Positions 24,726 through 34,232 of a DNA stretch of 40,823 nucleotides are shown here, piece after piece. Position numbers and translations under genes: made by a program. Origin of the DNA: DALYDP01 sp964541635 (lineage in GTDB: Bacteria; Patescibacteriota; Gracilibacteria; Peribacterales; Peribacteraceae). The notes beneath the pieces are model-generated. The model did no database searches, had not been told where the DNA came from, and saw only the letters and a program-made list of their open reading frames with translations. Position 1 is the first letter of the stretch. Every line of letters begins with the position of its first letter. The stretch spans positions 1 through 40,823 of the forward strand of contig CAZIQM010000003.1 of assembly GCA_964541635.1 (NCBI GenBank). Direction: 5' to 3'.

Positions 24726-25322
24726 TCAGCGCGTCGCGAGGAACCCGTCGACGATCCCGGCTATGCGGGCGGCGACGGGGGCGATGTCGCCCGAGGTGTC
24801 GACGAGCACGTAATCGGGATGTTCCTGCATCCGGCGCGCGTACGCGGCATGGACTTTCTTTTGGAGGCTGTCGCTTTCGAGCAGGTCGCGGTCGCGGATG
24901 CCCAGGCGCTCCGCGCACACCTCGAACGGCGGCATGAGGACGAGCATGAGGTCCGGCACGACGAAGGTCGAGTTCATGTTTTCCAACCAGGGGAGGTCGA
25001 GACCCAGCGCTTCGCCGTAGACGAACGTCGAGAGGTGGCACCGTTCGCCGACCACGTTCTTGCCGCTTTCGAGGGCGGGGCGGACGACCTTCGCCATGTG
25101 CCACGCGCGGTCGGCGGAATAGAGCATCTGGAGCGCGTCCGGCGGGATGCCTTTCCCCCGCAGTTCCGCGCGGATCGTCGTGCCGATGGGGCCGGTCGTC
25201 GGTTCTGCCGTTTGCACGAATTCCACGCCGCGCTCGGCGAGGTGTTCGCACAGGAGTTTCGCATGGGTCGTGGAACCCCCTCCGTCGGGGCCTTCGAGGA
25301 CGATATAGGCTGGTTTTGGCAT
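24726..25322 (-). CDS. tmk: Thymidylate kinase-like protein with lysine-less P-loop
   Basis: 198 residues, the usual length. dTMP kinase converts dTMP to dTDP. The P-loop reads EGPDGGGSTTHAKLL: residue S17 stands where the Walker A lysine is expected (EGxDGxGKTT). The second motif is DRAWHMAKVVRPAL with GERCHLSTFVYGEAL in place of the usual DRYxxSxxAY. The LID-like region GIRDRDLLESDSLQKKVHAAYARRMQEHPD is intact, so the gene is not decaying. I recall lysine-less variants (EGLDGSGTST-like) in other thymidylate kinases, so activity is plausible. ATG 25322 is 8 bases past TATGAT. Confidence 0.82.
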   Translation of the reverse strand: MPKPAYIVLEGPDGGGSTTHAKLLCEHLAERGVEFVQTAEPTTGPIGTTIRAELRGKGIPPDALQMLYSADRAWHMAKVVRPALESGKNVVGERCHLSTFVYGEALGLDLPWLENMNSTFVVPDLMLVLMPPFEVCAERLGIRDRDLLESDSLQKKVHAAYARRMQEHPDYVLVDTSGDIAPVAARIAGIVDGFLATR

Positions 25323-25365
25323 GCCTCGCCATCATAGCCGTTTTCTGCTATACTCAGAAGATTTC
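25323..25365. promoter_or_regulatory. Divergent promoter region between tmk and the Clp-like gene
   Basis: Within 43 bases there are two opposed -10 boxes. TATGAT on the minus strand (25336-25331) is 8 bases from the tmk ATG. TATACT on the plus strand (25349-25354) is 11 bases from the ATG of the Clp-like gene. No strong -35 box is visible on either strand. Confidence 0.6.
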
Positions 25366-27921
<2,556 letters not shown>

Positions 27922-27939
27922 TTTATTTCCCTCCAGTTT

Positions 27940-30246
27940 ATGCGGTATTCCTTCTCTACCCGTGCTTGGCTCGCACTCGCGGTCCTCGCGCTCTCGCTCC
28001 CCGTCGGCTTCGCCGGCCTTGGCCAGCTTTTGACGCCGACGCCGATCGTCATCGACGACGGCGCCTCCGCGCCCGCGTTCCAGACCACGGGAACGTGGGT
28101 ATCGCTCCCGATAGGCAATGCCGAACGCTCTTCCTTGCGCTACAGCAGCAAGGGCACGGCCACGTGGACCGCTTCCGTGGCGCCGGGCACCTACGCGGTC
28201 GACGTGTCGGTTCCTCCGCTGCTTCGCGTCGTGCAGCAAACGTATTCCGTGACGGACGGAAGCTCCGTCATCGGCACGTTCATCGTTCCCCGCTACGTGC
28301 CGGGCGATAAGAAGGCGCAGTCGAATTGGATTTCCGGCGTGACCGTGTCGACCGCGAACGGCACCATCGCCGTGACGCTCTCCGTGTCCGCAGGCATCGG
28401 CGTCGCCGATGCCGTCAGGATCACCCCCGTCGCAGGAACTTCCTCGTCTTCCTCCTCGTCGTCGTCCGCGCCCGTCTGCGGCAACAACGAAGTGGAAGGC
28501 CAGGAACAGTGTGACTTCGGCGCGATGAACGGGCAGCCCTGCATGGCTCCCGCCGGCGTGTCGTGCACGTATTGTTCCGCGTCCTGCACGCGAGTCGTCG
28601 TCGACGGAGTCCGCCCCTGGTCCGGCTCTAGCTCGTCACCGGCGCCGGCATGCGGCAATGGCATCGTGGAAGGCCAAGAACAGTGCGACGACGGCGTCGC
28701 GAACGGCACGATGTGTGAATCGGTGATCGGTGGTTCCTGCAGCTATTGTTCCGCGTCGTGCACGCGCGTCATGGTAGGCGGTCGGAGTTCCTCCTCGTCT
28801 TCCGTCTCCTCGTCCGTTTCTTCTTCTTCTTCTTCTTCTTCTTCTTCTTCGTTCGTTTCCTCCTCGTCGTCTTCGATCGCGGGAACGTGCTCGGACGGCA
28901 TCGACAACGACGCCGACGGTGGCGCCGATGTTGCGTCCCTGACGCAGGCGGCTCCGACGGGATCCAAACACCGCAGCACGTTCGTGTCGCGTGATGCATT
29001 CAAGGGCGTTTCGTACATCATGTACCAGGACGAATCGAACGCCGCCCAGACCATCGAGGCGCGCGACGCGAGCAATTCGCTCGTCGCTTCCAAAACGTTC
29101 GATACCACAACCGTGCGGCGCGACGTGTTCGGCTCGCCCGCGATCGACTCGTGGACCCGGATGTTCACGAAACCGTACTATTCCGATTTCACGACGGCGA
29201 ACGCTGACGCCGTGTTCGGGCTCGTCGCCGACAGCACAGTGGCCACCGTCGCGGTCGGCACGGCGGGCACACCGGCGTCTCGCACGGTCAAAGAGTCGAA
29301 AGTCGTACGCTATTCCTCCGACTTGTCGAAGATTGAGGCCGTCCTTTCTACGGGTACGGATCGTTTCCCACATGGTCGCATGTTCGCCACGCCTGACGGC
29401 ACATCGCTCGTGTTGTTCGCGGTCGGCACCGTCAAGCGCATGGAGGTGCCAAATGCCGCGAATGAGTATTCATCGCCGTTCATCCTCGTGATCGATGCCG
29501 CCACCTTCGCGGTGAAGGCCCGTTATGCGGTCGATACGCCCGACATGGCGATCCCGTATCCGTTGTACGTCGGGAACGACAAAGTCGTGTTCGCGCTCAA
29601 CCGCATCAAACAGCCTTTCTACAGCGTCGGCATCTTCGCGAACGCCGAACGCCTGCCCGTCCAGATCGTCGAGTTCATTCCGTCGACGGGCGCCGCTCGC
29701 ACCGTTGACCAGGGCTATAACATCGTCGTGGGCGTCCCGGGCGATCCTCGCGCCCTCTCCGATGGATCCTTTGCGTACCTGACGGTCGCGCAGGAAACAA
29801 AGCAGCCCAACGGACAAAAGACGCAGGTGCCGTATCTCGCCAAGATCGACGTGTCCACGCTTTTGACCGCTGGCGCCGTTCGGCTGCCCTCGGATTACGG
29901 ATTTGGCACGAGGATCATCAAGCTCCTGCCCAACGGATACCTCGCGACGCTCCGCACGCGCCTCGTCGCGCAATCGAACACGCTCGACGAGGAAGTCGTG
30001 CTCTATAAGGCATCGGGTATTTCCGGCATCGTCGCGGAGCAGGCGGCGACTGTTGCCGAAGGAATCATGATGCGATCGCCCGATGCACTTTTCGTTCGCA
30101 CGAACAACGCCGTGCCGCGCAGTCAGCACATGAGTTTCGATCAGACGACCGGAACGTTCTATGACTTCGACGGAGTCAACTTCTCGATGCTCGTCCGAAC
30201 GTTGCGGTCCGATGCGCAGTGCGTCTCGGCCGCGACGCCCGAATGA
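27940..30246 (+). CDS. Exported golvesin-like / Cys-rich repeat / poly-Ser surface protein
   Basis: 768 residues. Signal peptide about 1-26. A golvesin-C-like beta domain (about 48-165) runs from GTWVSLPIGNAERSSLRYSS to a terminal VADAVRITP. Two DUF4215-like Cys-rich repeats follow (CGNNEVEGQEQCDFG and CGNGIVEGQEQCDDG, each with a YCSASCTR ending), separated by Ser stretches. After a poly-Ser run comes a C-terminal half of about 430 residues with repeated beta-blade-like segments, perhaps a propeller; I recognise no family there. Probably a cell-surface adhesin or binding protein. It starts 18 bases after the Clp-like gene; a TAATTT at the upstream stop may be its -10. A terminator follows at 30271. 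Confidence 0.78.
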   Translation: MRYSFSTRAWLALAVLALSLPVGFAGLGQLLTPTPIVIDDGASAPAFQTTGTWVSLPIGNAERSSLRYSSKGTATWTASVAPGTYAVDVSVPPLLRVVQQTYSVTDGSSVIGTFIVPRYVPGDKKAQSNWISGVTVSTANGTIAVTLSVSAGIGVADAVRITPVAGTSSSSSSSSSAPVCGNNEVEGQEQCDFGAMNGQPCMAPAGVSCTYCSASCTRVVVDGVRPWSGSSSSPAPACGNGIVEGQEQCDDGVANGTMCESVIGGSCSYCSASCTRVMVGGRSSSSSSVSSSVSSSSSSSSSSSFVSSSSSSIAGTCSDGIDNDADGGADVASLTQAAPTGSKHRSTFVSRDAFKGVSYIMYQDESNAAQTIEARDASNSLVASKTFDTTTVRRDVFGSPAIDSWTRMFTKPYYSDFTTANADAVFGLVADSTVATVAVGTAGTPASRTVKESKVVRYSSDLSKIEAVLSTGTDRFPHGRMFATPDGTSLVLFAVGTVKRMEVPNAANEYSSPFILVIDAATFAVKARYAVDTPDMAIPYPLYVGNDKVVFALNRIKQPFYSVGIFANAERLPVQIVEFIPSTGAARTVDQGYNIVVGVPGDPRALSDGSFAYLTVAQETKQPNGQKTQVPYLAKIDVSTLLTAGAVRLPSDYGFGTRIIKLLPNGYLATLRTRLVAQSNTLDEEVVLYKASGISGIVAEQAATVAEGIMMRSPDALFVRTNNAVPRSQHMSFDQTTGTFYDFDGVNFSMLVRTLRSDAQCVSAATPE
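28818..28850 (+). repeat. (TTC)11 microsatellite in the poly-Ser coding region
   Basis: Eleven uninterrupted TTC units encode part of the serine run (read as TCT codons). Because the unit is three bases, slippage would change linker length without a frameshift. Other Ser stretches nearby use mixed TCC/TCG/TCT codons, so the pure run is a DNA-level feature. Confidence 0.9.
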
Positions 30247-30270
30247 CGCCGACGTGACTATCGCAACGCC

Positions 30271-30300
30271 AAAACGCCGGTCCTTGGGATCGGCGTTTTC
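30271..30300 (+). terminator. Rho-independent terminator after the surface protein gene
   Basis: AAAACGCCG(G)TCC-TTG-GGA-TC-GGCGTTTT forms a long stem and ends in TTTTCTTAT. It is 25 bases past the stop at 30246. Confidence 0.8.
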
Positions 30301-30326
30301 TTATCCCGCGCGTGCTCGGGGAGCGG

Positions 30327-30354
30327 TTGACGGAATCGCGAACCGGTGAATAAT
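30327..30354 (+). promoter_or_regulatory. Promoter of the 155-residue orphan gene
   Basis: TTGACG (30327-30332), a 16-base spacer and AATAAT (30349-30354). A start near 30361 leaves a leader of about 60 bases that ends in AGGAGG before ATG 30421. One base shift of the -10 (ATAATG) is possible. Confidence 0.55.
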
Positions 30355-30420
30355 GCCCGGGTCTTTTCGCCGCCGTGGCGGAAGGAAGCGTATCAGCCTT
30401 GTTCATTTCAGGAGGATGGC

Positions 30421-30888
30421 ATGAATGCCAAGCTCAATGCCCTCGGATTGCAGGCGCTGCGGTCCGAGGTGGTCGTCAAGCAACTGTTGCCCGACGATTT
30501 GCCGCTCGAGCAGCTGCTCGCCGTCGCGGTGCTCTCCGCGGCCAACGCGAAGATGCGGTTGGAACGACGGAAGCAGATCGAAGAGAAGGGGCGCGAAGAC
30601 ATTCTTCCGCACTACTTCTTCCACTTTCCGCCGGACGTCGTCGCGCAATCCGTGTTGAACCTCGTCGTGTGCGCGTACCAGAACGTCGGGTGGACTCACA
30701 CGCGGATCGTCGGCACCACGCTCGTGATCGCGCGCGAACCCTACGCGGTTCCCGTGGGCCGGGGCGGGGAAGTCCAATTGGATTTCCTTTCCGGGTCCCC
30801 CGCAGAAGCCGTCGACGATTACCTCGTCGGGCACCATGGCGGAGGGTACTCCGCCCAGCAGTCGGTCGCCGCGGCGCCGGGAAGCTGA
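30421..30888 (+). CDS. Orphan soluble protein with strong Shine-Dalgarno
   Basis: 155 residues, no signal peptide, no family recognised. The N-terminal half is helical (LGLQALRSEVVVKQLLPDDLPLEQLLAVAVLSAANAKMRLERRKQIEEKG). The middle has PHYFFHFPPDVVAQSVLNLVV and a short beta part (TRIVGTTLVIAREPYAVPVGRGGEVQLDF), and the tail is Gly/Ala rich. ATG 30421 is set by a full AGGAGG 7 bases upstream; the longer reading from 30346 would start inside the promoter. Promoter, leader, Shine-Dalgarno and downstream hairpin make it an independent, probably well-expressed unit. Confidence 0.7.
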   Translation: MNAKLNALGLQALRSEVVVKQLLPDDLPLEQLLAVAVLSAANAKMRLERRKQIEEKGREDILPHYFFHFPPDVVAQSVLNLVVCAYQNVGWTHTRIVGTTLVIAREPYAVPVGRGGEVQLDFLSGSPAEAVDDYLVGHHGGGYSAQQSVAAAPGS

Positions 30889-30915
30889 TGGGAGCACGCC
30901 TCCTGGAAACCATCG

Positions 30916-30945
30916 CCGCCCAGTCCTCGCGAGGGGATTGGGCGG
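30916..30945 (+). terminator. Strong hairpin after the orphan gene
   Basis: CCGCCCAGTCCTC and GAGGGGATTGGGCGG pair over about 13 base pairs closed by a GCGA (GNRA) tetraloop. There is no T-run, so it may stabilise the 3' end or pause polymerase rather than terminate alone. Confidence 0.5.
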
Positions 30946-30965
30946 CAACCATGCTTGACGGCTAC

Positions 30966-30993
30966 TTGACAAAAACATCATTTAACATATGAT
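30966..30993 (+). promoter_or_regulatory. Near-consensus sigma70 promoter
   Basis: Perfect TTGACA (30966-30971), 16-base spacer, TATGAT (30988-30993). It is the strongest promoter by sequence in the window. A start near 31000 gives a leader of about 62 bases to ATG 31063, containing a small GCGA-GATGA-TCGC hairpin. Confidence 0.8.
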
Positions 30994-31062
30994 AAGGGCA
31001 CCCTCCAGCGAGATGATCGCTGAGTCAGGGATGACGATTTTTCCACCCATAGGAGCATTGCC

Positions 31063-31254
31063 ATGATTCGGCACATGCGCGACGAGACGCAGCGGACCCA
31101 GAACCAGTTGATGCACGGAGCCGCCTCGGCGCCCCCGCCCCCGGCTCCCAAGCCGGACAAAGGCGGAGGAGCCAAAGGCAAATCCCGCATCACCCCCGGT
31201 CCCTTCGGGAACCGCAGCGCCTTCTCGCCTCGGACGTCCAACGCCCCCTACTAG
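31063..31254 (+). CDS. Small Pro/Gly-rich basic protein
   Basis: 63 residues: a charged N-terminus (IRHMRDETQRTQNQLMHG), a run of prolines (APPPPAPKPDKGGG), then a basic, low-complexity C-terminus ending in PY. Likely disordered; no family recognised. The gene is well supported despite its size. A near-consensus promoter lies at 30966, AGGAG precedes the ATG by 7 bases, and a textbook terminator begins 30 bases after the stop. The strong expression signals suggest an abundant product. Confidence 0.72.
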   Translation: MIRHMRDETQRTQNQLMHGAASAPPPPAPKPDKGGGAKGKSRITPGPFGNRSAFSPRTSNAPY

Positions 31255-31284
31255 GGAGCACGCGGATGCCCACGATCGTCACCG

Positions 31285-31332
31285 CCGCCCGGACCCCACG
31301 CATTCAGATGCATGGGGACTGGGCGGTTTTTT
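31285..31332 (+). terminator. Rho-independent terminator with long stem
   Basis: CCGCCC (31285-31290) pairs with GGGCGG (31321-31326). Inner CCCCA/TGGGG and GCAT/ATGC pairings extend the stem. A run of six T follows (31327-31332). It terminates the 63-residue gene. Confidence 0.9.
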
Positions 31333-31336
31333 AACC

Positions 31337-31362
31337 CGTGGGAAAACCAAGGTTTCCCCACG
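31337..31362. repeat. 12-bp inverted repeat hairpin
   Basis: CGTGGGAAAACC, two A bases, then GGTTTCCCCACG. The arms pair over 12 positions with one G-T wobble. It starts only 4 bases after the preceding T-run. It may be a second terminator element or part of the non-coding segment that follows. Confidence 0.7.
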
Positions 31363-31588
31363 AACCCCATCCTTCGAGGAGCGCTCAGTTTCGGCAAAGC
31401 CTTACTTCGCGCGATCCGCTCGGCAAGCTCGCGGTAGTTTGTCGCTACGGCAAAGCCTCCGCGTTTATAATTATGGCTTGCAAATAAATTGTTAAATTTA
31501 AATGAATCCATACTATTTATATCGTCATCATAAAGAACCCCCGCCATTTCTGACGGGGGTAAGCGATGATGAGCATTGGGAGAGGAAT
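31363..31588. other. Gene-free stretch, partly AT-rich
   Basis: I see no convincing gene here. Bases 31380-31465 are GC-rich; an open minus-strand reading (GGFAVATNYRELAERIARSK) crosses the neighbouring terminator and lacks a start with any signal, so I do not call it. Bases 31465-31535 are very AT-rich, with a TATAAT on the plus strand near 31468 but no matching gene. A terminator-like hairpin ends the stretch. Confidence 0.5.
31537..31560 (-). terminator. Terminator-like hairpin downstream of the 43-residue gene
   Basis: ACCCCCG (31537-31543) pairs with CGGGGGT (31554-31560). Read on the minus strand it lies 29 bases past the stop of the small basic protein and is followed by TCTTTAT, a weak U-tract. 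Confidence 0.55.
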
Positions 31589-31720
31589 TTATTTCTTCTT
31601 CCCTTTGCTTGTGCGCGGATTGCTCCGTGCGTGGCCATGAACAGTTTCCCACTTACCGTTTCGTTTTCTGCGGTACTTGGGAATCCTGTTATATTTTTGA
31701 CCCTTTTTTGTTTCGGCCAT
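31589..31720 (-). CDS. 43-residue highly basic small protein
   Basis: Found by reading the minus strand from ATG 31720 to TAA 31589. It begins MAETKKGQKYNRIPKYRRKR, continues with NGKWETVHGHARSNPRTS and ends GKKK. About one third of residues are Lys or Arg. The YRR..NGKWETVHGHARS stretch resembles the R-x-x-GK-x-x-x-V-x-x-H-x-R-S pattern I associate with small uncharacterised nucleic-acid-associated peptides (memory, unverified). A TAAATT box stands 9 bases before the start, matching the leaderless layout, and a hairpin follows the stop. It lies in DNA much richer in AT than the rest. RNA or DNA binding is inferred only from charge. Confidence 0.6.
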   Translation of the reverse strand: MAETKKGQKYNRIPKYRRKRNGKWETVHGHARSNPRTSKGKKK

Positions 31721-31836
31721 AAAAATATAAATTTACGATGGGGCGGCCAAAACCGCTGGGGATAAAACACCGCCAGAGGGAATGCACATACATGCCCTCT
31801 CTCCGAATGTGTTATCTGTGTTTTAAATGAGCGATA

Positions 31837-31861
31837 CAAAAACCCCCGCTTGCGCGGGGGT
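31837..31861 (-). terminator. Rho-independent terminator of groEL
   Basis: On the minus strand ACCCCCGC-GCAA-GCGGGGGT is followed by TTTTTG. The 8-bp GC stem begins 7 bases past the groEL stop. Confidence 0.92.
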
Positions 31862-31867
31862 GAGTGA

Positions 31868-33502
31868 TCAGAAGTCCATGCCGCCGCCCATGCCTCCCGG
31901 AGGCATCGAGGGTTCGTCTTTCTTCGGGATGTCCGTGACGGCCACTTCGAGCGTCAGGAACATCGCCGCGACGGAGACCGCATTCTCAAGCGCGGAGCGC
32001 GTGACCTTCTTGGGGTCGATGACCATGTCCTTCGTGAGGTCGCCGTAGGTGTCGGTCAGGGCGTTGTAGCCGAAGCCGTCCTTGCCCTCCTTCACCTTCG
32101 AGACCACCACGTCGCCCGCGATGCCAGCGTTCTCGGCGATGTTCTTCGCGGGGGCCGTGAGCGAGTTCATGACGATCTGGATGCCGATCTGCTCGTCTTT
32201 GTTCTTCGTGGCCTTCAGGAGCTTCTCGAGCGATTCGAGCGAGCGGATGTAGGCCGTGCCGCCGCCGGGGACGATGCCTTCCTCCGCGGCCGCGCGGGTG
32301 GCGGAAAGGGCGTCTTCCACGCGGTGCTGCTTTTCCTTCTGCTCGACTTCCGTCGCGGCACCGACCTTGATGACGGCTACGCCGCCGGTCAGCTTCGCGA
32401 GGCGTTCCTGGAGCTTCTCGCGGTCGAAGTCGCTCTTGATGTTCTCGATCTGCGCCTTGATCTCGTTCACGCGGGCGGCGATCTCCTTTTTGTCGCCGTT
32501 GCCGTCCACGACGAGCGTCGCGTCCTTCGTCGAGACGATCTTGCGCGCCTGGCCGAGGTCGGCGAGGGTCGTCGATTCGAGCTTCAAGCCCACTTCCTCG
32601 CTGATCACACGCCCGCCGGTGAGGGCGGCGATGTCCTTCAGGATCTCCTTGCGGCGGTCGCCGAAGGCCGGGGCCTTCACCGCGAGCGCGCTGAACGTGC
32701 CGCGGATCTTGTTGAGGATGAGCGTCGCGAGCGCTTCGCCTTCGATCGACTCGCAGATGATGACGATTTCCTTGCGGCCTTTCTGCGCGACCTGCTCGAG
32801 GACCGGGAGGATTTCCTGGATGCTCGAGATCTTCTTGTCGGTGATGAGGATGAACGGCTTGTCGTACACAGCCTCCATGCGGGCGGCGTCCGTGACGAAG
32901 TCGGGCGAGATGTAGCCCTGGTCGAATTGCATGCCTTCGACGAACTCCTTCTCGATGCCGAGCGTCTGGCCGGCTTCGACCGTCACGACGCCGTCCTTGC
33001 CGACTTCGTCGATGACCTCGGCGATCATGTCGCCGATTTCGCTGTCCTGGGCCGAAATCGTGGCCACCGCGGCGAACTCGGATTTCTTCGTGACGTCCTT
33101 CTTCAGCTTTTCGAGGAACGCCGAGACGTCGGCGGTCGCCATCTCCATGCCCTTCTTGATGAGGATCGGGTTGCTGCCGGACTTCAGGTGCTTGAGGCCT
33201 TCTTCCATCATCGCGTGCGCCAACACCGTCGCAGTCGTCGTTCCGTCGCCCGCGGCGTCGTTCGTCTTCGTGGCGGCTTCCTTCACGAGCTGTGCGCCCA
33301 TGTTCTCGAACGGATCCTCGAGTTCGATTTCCTTCGCGACGGTGACGCCGTCCTTCGTGACGGTCGGGCCGCCGTACTTTTTATCCAGCACGACGTTGCG
33401 GCCCTTGGGGCCCATCGTGGCGCGGACCGCCGCGGCGAGGATCGAGACGCCCGAGAGGATCTTCTGGCGAGCTTTGTCGCCGGTGAGGAGTTGCTTGGCC
33501 AT
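31868..33502 (-). CDS. groEL: Chaperonin GroEL
   Basis: 544 residues, full length. GroEL forms the double-ring ATP-driven folding chamber with GroES. Visible landmarks are AVRATMGPKGRNVVLDKKYGGPTVTKDGVTVAKEI at the N-terminus (only cited in part elsewhere), the ATP-site DGTTTATVLA, EGIVPGGGTAYI, and the C-terminal GGMGGGMDF tail. It is downstream of groES by 34 bases; its leader is pyrimidine-rich with no Shine-Dalgarno. Operon control by CIRCE is inferred. A strong terminator follows. Confidence 0.97.
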   Translation of the reverse strand: MAKQLLTGDKARQKILSGVSILAAAVRATMGPKGRNVVLDKKYGGPTVTKDGVTVAKEIELEDPFENMGAQLVKEAATKTNDAAGDGTTTATVLAHAMMEEGLKHLKSGSNPILIKKGMEMATADVSAFLEKLKKDVTKKSEFAAVATISAQDSEIGDMIAEVIDEVGKDGVVTVEAGQTLGIEKEFVEGMQFDQGYISPDFVTDAARMEAVYDKPFILITDKKISSIQEILPVLEQVAQKGRKEIVIICESIEGEALATLILNKIRGTFSALAVKAPAFGDRRKEILKDIAALTGGRVISEEVGLKLESTTLADLGQARKIVSTKDATLVVDGNGDKKEIAARVNEIKAQIENIKSDFDREKLQERLAKLTGGVAVIKVGAATEVEQKEKQHRVEDALSATRAAAEEGIVPGGGTAYIRSLESLEKLLKATKNKDEQIGIQIVMNSLTAPAKNIAENAGIAGDVVVSKVKEGKDGFGYNALTDTYGDLTKDMVIDPKKVTRSALENAVSVAAMFLTLEVAVTDIPKKDEPSMPPGGMGGGMDF

Positions 33503-33536
33503 AAGGAAAAGAGGGGAGTGGTGAGTGGAAAGGGGA

Positions 33537-33866
33537 TTACTTCACGAGGCCGAGGACCGAATCGAGGTGGAGGATTTTCACTTCGACGTCCTTGCCGTCC
33601 TTGTCCTTGAGCTTCACTTCGTCGCCGGCGTACTTGCCGAAGAGCACCTTGTCGCCGACCTTGAGGAATTTCGACGGGTCGACTTTGTCTTCGCCGATGC
33701 CGCCCTTGCCGAGTGCGAGGACGACTCCTTGCTGGGGCTTCTCGCCCTTGGCCGTGTCGGGGATCACGATGCCGGAGGCGGTGACCTGTTCGGCTTCGAG
33801 CGGCATGACGACCACGCGGTCGCCGAGGGGTTCGATCGAGACGGACAATTTCGGTACGGAAGACAT
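33537..33866 (-). CDS. groES: Co-chaperonin GroES
   Basis: 109 residues, slightly longer than the usual 95-100 because of an N-terminal extension. GroES caps the GroEL ring. The family core SIEPLGDRVVVMPLEAEQVTASGIVIPDTA, the mobile loop region, and VLFGKYAGDEVKLKDKDGKDVEVKILHLDSVLG are all present. Start ATG 33866 (MSSVPKLSV) is preferred over 33923, which lies between the promoter region and the operator. The leader of about 34 bases is almost entirely pyrimidine and carries no Shine-Dalgarno. Confidence 0.95.
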   Translation of the reverse strand: MSSVPKLSVSIEPLGDRVVVMPLEAEQVTASGIVIPDTAKGEKPQQGVVLALGKGGIGEDKVDPSKFLKVGDKVLFGKYAGDEVKLKDKDGKDVEVKILHLDSVLGLVK

Positions 33867-33912
33867 AGAAAGGAAAGGGAAATGGTTGAGGGAAAGCGGT
33901 GTTACCCCCATG

Positions 33913-33939
33913 TTATCACTCAAACGGCCCGAGTGCTAG
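33913..33939. promoter_or_regulatory. CIRCE operator (HrcA site) of groES-groEL
   Basis: TTATCACTC, nine bases, GAGTGCTAG. The consensus is TTAGCACTC-N9-GAGTGCTAA, so each arm has a single mismatch and the spacer is exact. It is 47 bases upstream of the groES ATG, where the promoter should be (minus-strand TGATAAC overlaps one arm). It predicts heat-shock repression by HrcA, whose gene is not in the window. Confidence 0.88.
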
Positions 33940-33989
33940 ACCGACACGTTGATTGAATTCACAAATGATGTCCCGTATAACGGAAAGCC

Positions 33990-34229
33990 ATGGTCCGACC
34001 CATCGTCAGCATCGGCCTCGCGCTCGCCATCGCCCTCACTCCGTCCGTGGCCTTCGCGCAAAACTCGTCGCGCCACGCCACGTTCCTCGAGATGTTCCCG
34101 CGCGAGCAGATGACCTGCGGCAACAAAGGGTGGACGTTCCCGGGGTTGCTCAACGGCCACGTGCCGCTGTACGCGTGCGTCTTGAAGTTCAAGAACAACG
34201 CGGGCGTCAGTCCGTTCGGGCCGCTGTGA
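33990..34229 (+). CDS. Small secreted protein, two cysteines
   Basis: 79 residues. Signal peptide 1-23 (IVSIGLALAIALTPSVAFA/Q), then a mature peptide of about 56 residues with two cysteines (QMTCGNKGW and PLYACVLKF) that may form one disulfide. I recognise no family. TATAAC at 33976-33981 ends 8 bases before the ATG (leaderless). It ends 3 bases from the convergent ATP-grasp gene. Its promoter is close to, and divergent from, the groES operator. Confidence 0.72.
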   Translation: MVRPIVSIGLALAIALTPSVAFAQNSSRHATFLEMFPREQMTCGNKGWTFPGLLNGHVPLYACVLKFKNNAGVSPFGPL

Positions 34230-34232
34230 ACG

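Noticed and set aside
28750..28880. Serine-coding repeats as a possible CRISPR-like array
   Set aside because: They are codon-level repeats without spacers inside an intact frame; no CRISPR repeat or cas gene is present.
31251..31652. Minus-strand frame across the terminator region
   Set aside because: It runs through a strong terminator of the opposite strand and a 12-bp hairpin; coding is unlikely.
31502..31765. Plus-strand frame in the AT-rich island
   Set aside because: It is antisense to the 43-residue basic protein and has no start signal or plausible domain.
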